NCBI GenBank assembly: GCA_964505555.1
Contig: CAZDIO010000054.1
Location: forward strand, 1 to 10,593
Direction of reading: 5' to 3'
Source: CAZDIO01 sp964505555
GTDB lineage: Bacteria; Bdellovibrionota_C; UBA2361; SZUA-149; CAZDIO01
DNA length: 10,593 bases
Numbering within the stretch: position 1 is the first letter of the stretch; every line of letters begins with the position of its first letter. The notes beneath the pieces were generated by a model. That model did no database searches. It had not been told where the DNA came from and saw nothing but the letters and a program-made list of their open reading frames with translations. The translations under genes were made by a program, and so were the position numbers. Shown here one piece after another: positions 7,128 to 10,593 of this stretch.

Positions 7128-8168
7128 TGGGCAAAATTATTTAACAAGGTTATAAAAGCAAACTTTAACCGCCTCGATCGCCCGTTCAAACTTACCTACG
7201 TAGTTACCAAGGAATGTCACTCCAAATGTTTAAACTGCGATATTTGGAAGGTGAAGCCAAAAAATGAGCTTACCCTTGATGAGGTTCGATCTCTAGCCAA
7301 GAATTCTCCCTTTCTTTCCTGGATAGATTTCACGGGAGGAGAGCCTACCGACCGCAAAGATTTTGTTGAACTAGTCGGAACTTTTCTTGAAAACGTTCCC
7401 GATCTTCTCCTTGTTCACTTTCCAACGAACGGCTTAAAACCAAAGCGAATCATTCCTGCGGCACAAGAAATTCTGAAGATGAAAGTCCCCCGTCTCGTTG
7501 TCAGTGTAAGCATTGATGGACCACAAGAGGTAAACGATCGATTGCGTGGAATTCCTGGAGATTTTGAGCGTGCTTGTGAAACGTATATGGGACTTCGCGC
7601 TCTTAAAAAAGTTCACACCTATATCGGCATGACGCTCTACCAGGAAAATGTATCTCTTGTAAAAGAAACGGTCGCAAATATCTCTCGCCTTGTTCCCTCT
7701 TTTAGCTTTCGTGATCTTCATGTCAACATTCCGCACGTTTCTGAACACTACTACGGAAACTTAGCGGCAAAGCCAGAAGTTACTAAAGAGATGGTCCTCG
7801 TTATTGATGAGCTGATGAAGCTTCGTGGAATCCCAAGACAACCGTTTGAGTGGGTAGAGCGGATGTATCATCGCCGTGTTCGCAGTTATATCGAATCACG
7901 AAAAACCCCAGAAAACTGCGCTTCACTCATGGCCTCTTGTTATCTTTCTGAAAACGGAACGGTCTACCCGTGTAATATCTGGAATGAACCGTTAGGAAAT
8001 ATCCGTGACTTTGGTTATTCACTTCTGCCGATCCTGGAGAGTCAGAAAGCAAAGATGCTGCGAAAGGAGTTACTCAACAAGAATTGTCCTAATTGCTGGA
8101 CTCCATGTGAAGCATACCAGACTCTGGCAGCAAATATCTTGAAGTTGTCCTCTCCTCACGGCCATTAA
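7116..8168 (+). CDS. Radical SAM protein with SPASM-like C-terminal domain
   Basis: With the ATG at 7116 the product has 350 residues. C34, C38 and C41 (CHSKCLNC) form the CX3CX2C site for the radical SAM 4Fe-4S cluster. GGEP (74-77) binds SAM, and SIDGPQEVNDRLRG (132-145) is typical of the MoaA/PqqE/SkfB branch. The C-terminal part has C268, C275, then G281-x4-C286 (NGTVYPCN), and CPNCWTPC (C324, C327, C331). This is a shortened SPASM-like auxiliary-cluster region that usually binds a further 4Fe-4S cluster. Such enzymes modify peptides, sugars or other small substrates; no precursor peptide gene is visible nearby. A longer reading from TTG at 7080 is possible, but that TTG coincides with a predicted -35 box, so I prefer 7116. 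The gene diverges from the glycosylation operon and shares its promoter region, which suggests a joint role (inference). Confidence 0.9.
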   Translation: MLYQWAKLFNKVIKANFNRLDRPFKLTYVVTKECHSKCLNCDIWKVKPKNELTLDEVRSLAKNSPFLSWIDFTGGEPTDRKDFVELVGTFLENVPDLLLVHFPTNGLKPKRIIPAAQEILKMKVPRLVVSVSIDGPQEVNDRLRGIPGDFERACETYMGLRALKKVHTYIGMTLYQENVSLVKETVANISRLVPSFSFRDLHVNIPHVSEHYYGNLAAKPEVTKEMVLVIDELMKLRGIPRQPFEWVERMYHRRVRSYIESRKTPENCASLMASCYLSENGTVYPCNIWNEPLGNIRDFGYSLLPILESQKAKMLRKELLNKNCPNCWTPCEAYQTLAANILKLSSPHGH

Positions 8169-8195
8169 GTTAAGGGTTTTTATAGAACCACGACC

Positions 8196-8720
8196 CTACT
8201 GTTTAAAGTCATCCCCTCTTGCCAACATCACCACCGCGCTTGCCGAAATCCCTTCCTCTCGTCCAATAAAACCAAGCCTCTCTGTAGTTGTTGCTTTGAC
8301 GCTGATCTGCTCACGAGAACAAGAAAAGAGTTCCGCTAAGGTCGCGCAGATTGAGTCGATGTAAGGTCTTAATTTTGGCTTTTCAAGAAGAACTACCGTA
8401 TCGCAATTAACAAGGGTATATCCTTCTTGACGCACCTTCTTCCACACCCGCTCAAAGAGCACACTACTTGAGATATTTTTATAGCTTGGGTCCGTATTTG
8501 GAAACCAACTGCCGATATCTCCCCAAGAGAGTGCCCCAAGAAGCGCATCAATAATTGCATGAAGCAAAACATCCGCATCAGAGTGTCCAAGTGGTCCCGA
8601 ATGGTGAGAGATCTCAACGCCCCCCAACATGAATTTTCTTCCCTTAGAAAAAGCATGGACATCATAACCATGACCGATCCGAAATTGCGCTAACGCCACG
8701 TTGCTACCGGTGCTGCTCAT
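8196..8720 (-). CDS. ispF: 2-C-methyl-D-erythritol 2,4-cyclodiphosphate synthase
   Basis: IspF converts CDP-ME 2-phosphate to ME-cyclodiphosphate with release of CMP in the MEP isoprenoid pathway, as a cytoplasmic homotrimer. Key sites are present: zinc ligands D20 and H22 (RIGHGYDVHAF) and H54, the GHSDADVLLHA block (45-55), GDIGSWFPNTDPSYK (67-81), KPKLRPY (114-120) and the catalytic ATTTERLGFIGREEG block (143-157). The protein is intact. At 174 residues it is longer than the usual 157-160 because of about 12 extra residues before the conserved RIGHGYDVH; a GTG at codon 8 is an alternative start. No clear Shine-Dalgarno precedes the ATG. The gene is not fused or adjacent to ispD here, and it converges with the radical SAM gene across a 27-base gap. 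It looks like a stand-alone housekeeping gene. Confidence 0.96.
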   Translation of the reverse strand: MSSTGSNVALAQFRIGHGYDVHAFSKGRKFMLGGVEISHHSGPLGHSDADVLLHAIIDALLGALSWGDIGSWFPNTDPSYKNISSSVLFERVWKKVRQEGYTLVNCDTVVLLEKPKLRPYIDSICATLAELFSCSREQISVKATTTERLGFIGREEGISASAVVMLARGDDFKQ

Positions 8721-8788
8721 CTGTTGATTGCCATAAGCTTCTTCATGCCACTAAAACTTTAATTCTCTTGTAGAAAAATTGTCCTTTG

Positions 8789-8817
8789 ACTCTAGGCAAA
8801 ATCTCACTTCTGAGCAA
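8789..8817 (-). promoter_or_regulatory. Possible promoter of ispF
   Basis: On the minus strand TTGCTC (complement of 8812-8817) and TAGAGT (complement of 8789-8794) lie 17 bases apart, about 70 bases before the ispF ATG. Each box matches the consensus only partly. The -10 box overlaps the left arm of a 7-bp inverted repeat (8790-8796). Confidence 0.25.
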
Positions 8818-8844
8818 AATAACCCTATCTCCCTAGAGAAAGTA

Positions 8845-8874
8845 TTGTCTTTTACATCTTTTACGCGCTAAACT
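8845..8874 (+). promoter_or_regulatory. Possible promoter of the L,D-transpeptidase-like lipoprotein gene
   Basis: TTGTCT (8845-8850) and TAAACT (8869-8874) are 18 bases apart, giving a leader of roughly 70 bases. A second A/T-rich candidate, TACTATATT at 8905-8913, has no well-placed -35 partner. The assignment is tentative. Confidence 0.25.
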
Positions 8875-8937
8875 CCAACTGCACTGTTTGTACACTAGGA
8901 TTGTTACTATATTCAGTGTGAGGTATTTTTTCAGTTT

Positions 8938-8943
8938 GGAGGG
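8938..8943 (+). promoter_or_regulatory. Strong Shine-Dalgarno of the lipoprotein gene
   Basis: GGAGGG sits six bases before the ATG at 8950. It is the best ribosome binding site in the window and fixes this start; most other genes here have weak or no such site. Confidence 0.8.
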
Positions 8944-8949
8944 CTTACC

Positions 8950-9627
8950 ATGAATCAACGAAACGTAACGTACTTTCTGAGAGTATCTCTGATCGTTTTG
9001 TTAGCTCCATTTCTGCTGAGCACGGGATGCGCCAAGGTATCGAAGTTTTTCCCGCGCTCAAGTTCCACTCCAACTGATGTTGATACTTTTGTCCTTGAAG
9101 AACGCTTTGCCCCCTCAGGAACAATTGTCCTTAGTAGACAGCTCCCGGATCTCCTCGAGGTAGCATCCATAGAAGAGAAGCACTCCTCAACCATGGCACC
9201 ACTCATTGGTTATGTGCCACCCTCAAGTGCATTTCTTCCCGCAGATAACGAAACCTGGCTTGAGATTAACCGCGAAACCCTTTTGGTCAGTCTTCACAAA
9301 GGGAAGGAAGTTATTCAAGCAGTACAAGGCGAGGGAAAGATCGCCTTGAAACCCGGCATCTATCCTCTCCAACAGAAGCAGAAATCTCCTGTATGGTATG
9401 CTTCTGATGAGTATTTTACAAAACGCGCCCTTCCTGTTCCAAAAGAAGAGGAAGCCCGGTATTTACGAGGAGCTCTTGGTCCTTACGCGCTCTATCTTGA
9501 TACAACGTTTCCGATTCACTCCTCTGCCGTCTGGTCAGATGAAGTTGGTGGAGTTCGAATCTCACGGATGGAGCTTTCGGCCATTTACGACCAACTCCCG
9601 ATTGGGACCTCGGTTGTAGTTAAGTAA
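8950..9627 (+). CDS. Lipoprotein with degenerate L,D-transpeptidase (YkuD-like) domain
   Basis: The 225-residue product starts with a lipoprotein-type signal: basic N-terminus, hydrophobic core (about 12-23) and STGC with C27 as the lipidated residue. Alanine at +2 suggests the outer membrane in a Gram-negative envelope. A Ser/Pro/Thr-rich linker (about 34-45) follows. Residues about 102-225 follow the YkuD pattern: WLEINRETLLVSLHKGKEV, KPGIYPL (134-140), a loop with PVWYA, LGPYALYL (176-183), IHSS (189-192, at the family's IHG), and IPxGTxVxVK-like LPIGTSVVVK (216-225). At the catalytic SHGCIRxS motif the protein reads EVGGVRIS (198-205). The nucleophilic Cys is thus Gly201 and the motif His is Val199, while the Arg is kept. 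Active L,D-transpeptidases crosslink peptidoglycan or attach lipoproteins; this one should lack that activity and may bind peptidoglycan instead (inference). The reading frame is intact, so it is not an obvious pseudogene. Confidence 0.8.
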   Translation: MNQRNVTYFLRVSLIVLLAPFLLSTGCAKVSKFFPRSSSTPTDVDTFVLEERFAPSGTIVLSRQLPDLLEVASIEEKHSSTMAPLIGYVPPSSAFLPADNETWLEINRETLLVSLHKGKEVIQAVQGEGKIALKPGIYPLQQKQKSPVWYASDEYFTKRALPVPKEEEARYLRGALGPYALYLDTTFPIHSSAVWSDEVGGVRISRMELSAIYDQLPIGTSVVVK

Positions 9628-9643
9628 TCATCCCTTACAACCG
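9611..9643. repeat. 8-bp inverted repeat over the lipoprotein stop codon
   Basis: CGGTTGTA (9611-9618) and TACAACCG (9636-9643) are perfectly complementary and flank the TAA at 9625-9627. A run of six T begins about 16 bases past the right arm, too far for a classical intrinsic terminator. It could still slow or end transcription of the lipoprotein gene. Confidence 0.3.
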
Positions 9644-9663
9644 CCCTGAACCAATAGCTTTTT

Positions 9664-9683
9664 TATAATAAACCTGATATAAG
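9664..9683 (+). promoter_or_regulatory. Possible -10 elements for the NYN-like gene
   Basis: The gap 9628-9813 holds a perfect TATAAT (9664-9669) and an extended -10 style TGATATAAG (9675-9683). Neither has a convincing -35 box at the right distance. Either would give a leader of about 120 bases before the ATG at 9814, including the small inverted repeats described separately. Confidence 0.25.
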
Positions 9684-9742
9684 GGTTACAATTAGTAGTA
9701 CCCCTTCATAACAAGGTAAACGGGTAGACGTCTCGTTGTATT

Positions 9743-9771
9743 GCCAAGAACAAACTTGGCTCTAACTTGGC
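9743..9771 (+). repeat. GCCAAG hairpin with duplicated right arm
   Basis: GCCAAG (9743-9748) can pair with CTTGGC at 9755-9760 (6-base loop) or with an identical CTTGGC at 9766-9771. The word AACTTGGC occurs twice with an 11-base period (9753-9760 and 9764-9771). It lies in the leader of the NYN-like gene. It could be a small RNA structure with two alternative pairings, a protein site with one-turn spacing, or chance. Confidence 0.35.
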
Positions 9772-9813
9772 GCAAATGAAACGAAGTTATTTTCAGGGCG
9801 CGCGTGTGAGTAT

Positions 9814-10440
9814 ATGAGTAGAGATGAATTTCAACATCTTAAGGGCGGCGTTGTAAAACGAAAAACGAAACGCCGTTTGGGCCTCTTTATTGATGGCGTT
9901 GGATTAGACCGGGCGACAAGACGTCTTGCAAAAAAAGTCGACCTCTCCCAACTCGTCTCCGGTCTGATCTCAGGAATCCCACTTGATGTCGCCAGGTACT
10001 ATACCCTTGTCCCCTACGAAGACGATGCGCGGCAATTTGCCTTTCTTGATGCCGTAGAAAAAGCAGGACTTGAAGTCGTCATTAAACGACTTCCACCAAA
10101 AGGAGTAAAGCGTCAGGTATCAATGGATGTCCACATGGCGTCAGACTTAATTGCTTTTAGCTACGGGCACTTCAATAAACAACTTGCAGATACCCAACAA
10201 AAACAGGTAAACGGTCCGACCGAGGCGGTGGTAAAATCCAGTGGCGAAGCCGCTGATGTACAACGTCTGGCGTTGGTTGTCTGCCCAAGTCGGGAGCTTA
10301 CGTATGCAATTTATGTAAGTCATACCCTTGGGGTAGAGACCTCGCTTGTTGATTTTGGTCTGTACGGAACATCAGATGGATGGAAGGGAGTTGATCGGTG
10401 GATTGATCTCTCCACATCGGAGACGATCTGGCGGGATTAA
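9814..10440 (+). CDS. NYN/LabA-like (DUF88-related) protein with altered active site
   Basis: The 208-residue protein begins with a basic stretch (KRKTKRR, 15-21). The first NYN strand follows, LGLFIDGVGLDR (22-33; the family usually has D-x-x-N, here D27 and G30), then RYYTLVPYEDD (61-71), a helix, GLEVVIKRLPPKGVKRQVSMDVHMASDLI (85-113, with D105 and D111 at the family's 'K-x-V-D-V-x-L-x-x-D' block), and LALVVCPSRELTYAI (152-166). NYN ribonucleases normally carry SGDGDF at this last place; here CPSREL replaces it, so at least two of the usual acidic metal ligands are lost. A polar insert (about 123-149) separates the last two blocks. NYN proteins are PIN-like RNases or RNA-binding regulators; this one may bind without cutting (inference). 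The start ATG has only a weak GTGAG three bases upstream. The gene stands alone between the lipoprotein gene and a long palindrome. Confidence 0.72.
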   Translation: MSRDEFQHLKGGVVKRKTKRRLGLFIDGVGLDRATRRLAKKVDLSQLVSGLISGIPLDVARYYTLVPYEDDARQFAFLDAVEKAGLEVVIKRLPPKGVKRQVSMDVHMASDLIAFSYGHFNKQLADTQQKQVNGPTEAVVKSSGEAADVQRLALVVCPSRELTYAIYVSHTLGVETSLVDFGLYGTSDGWKGVDRWIDLSTSETIWRD

Positions 10441-10489
10441 TAGTCCATATTAACCCGATCCTTGTTCTTATTCTTCCTCTTCAACCCTC

Positions 10490-10570
10490 TTTCTGTCATT
10501 GCGAGCGAAGCGCGGCAATCTCTTAAAAAAGAATTGGGAGATTGCCGCGCTTCGCTCGCAATGACAGAAA
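10490..10570. repeat. Perfect 33-bp inverted repeat (REP/MITE-like palindrome)
   Basis: The left arm (10490-10522) and right arm (10538-10570) are exact reverse complements over 33 bases, with a 15-base A-rich loop (10523-10537). The arm contains TCATTGCGAGCGAAGCG followed by CGGCAATCTC. From memory, this 'ATTGCGAGCGAAGCG...GCAATCT' word is a widespread dispersed repeat in many uncultivated and proteobacterial-type genomes. No transposase or flanking direct repeat is visible. It follows the NYN-like gene by 49 bases and could form a very stable RNA hairpin protecting its mRNA 3' end, but no T-run follows, so it is not a typical intrinsic terminator on either strand. Confidence 0.9.
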
Positions 10571-10593
10571 TGGGACGATTCGTTCTGGGTAAA

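Noticed and set aside
8169..8195. Bidirectional terminator between the radical SAM gene and ispF
   Set aside because: Only a 4-5 bp GGGT/ACCC pairing with a long loop is possible; no strong stem with a T-run is seen on either strand.
8717..8746. Nine-codon ORF (MKKLMAINR) whose TGA overlaps the ispF ATG
   Set aside because: It has no ribosome site and is short enough to be chance; recorded only because of the ATGA overlap.
9707..9735. ACAAGGTA-like word suggesting an rRNA 3' end
   Set aside because: The surrounding sequence has no other 16S features and the match is too short.

Overview
The window looks like a piece of a chromosome from an uncultivated, probably Gram-negative-type bacterium of moderate GC content. 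It has the MEP-pathway gene ispF, a lipoprotein signal in front of an L,D-transpeptidase-like fold, sigma70-like promoter boxes, and standard TAA, TAG and TGA stops. No rRNA, tRNA, CRISPR array or insertion sequence is visible. I cannot place the organism to phylum. The long palindrome at the right end belongs to a repeat type I recall from many uncultivated lineages, so it does not settle the question.

Layout. Positions 7061 down to 10 hold a tight five-gene operon on the minus strand. In transcription order it encodes a GT2 glycosyltransferase of the polyprenyl-phosphate sugar synthase type, a NodU/CmcH-family O-carbamoyltransferase, a GT39/ArnT-like GT-C membrane glycosyltransferase, a secreted beta-sandwich protein with a C-terminal membrane anchor, and a second very large GT-C-like membrane protein. 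Gaps are 26, 47 and 32 bases, and the last pair overlaps by four bases (ATGA). A radical SAM protein with a SPASM-like C-terminus is transcribed divergently from 7116; its promoter overlaps the operon's promoter. Facing it is ispF (8720-8196, minus). Next, on the plus strand, come a lipoprotein with a degenerate L,D-transpeptidase domain (8950-9627) and a degenerate NYN/LabA-like protein (9814-10440). The window closes with a perfect 33-bp inverted repeat (10490-10570).

How the genes may work together (inference). The GT2 enzyme would load a sugar onto a polyprenyl phosphate at the inner membrane face. The GT-C proteins would use such lipid-linked sugars on the outer face. The carbamoyltransferase would decorate a sugar, and the anchored beta-sandwich protein could be a partner or acceptor. 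The radical SAM enzyme may modify a sugar or peptide in the same pathway, but nothing in the sequence fixes its substrate. This is a candidate surface-glycan or glycolipid modification cluster whose exact composition I do not recognise.

The right-hand part is more heterogeneous. ispF is ordinary housekeeping. The next two proteins share an unusual trait: each keeps the fold signature of an enzyme family but lacks key active-site residues (Cys and His in the L,D-transpeptidase motif; the DxD-type acidic motif in NYN). They may be binding or structural derivatives.
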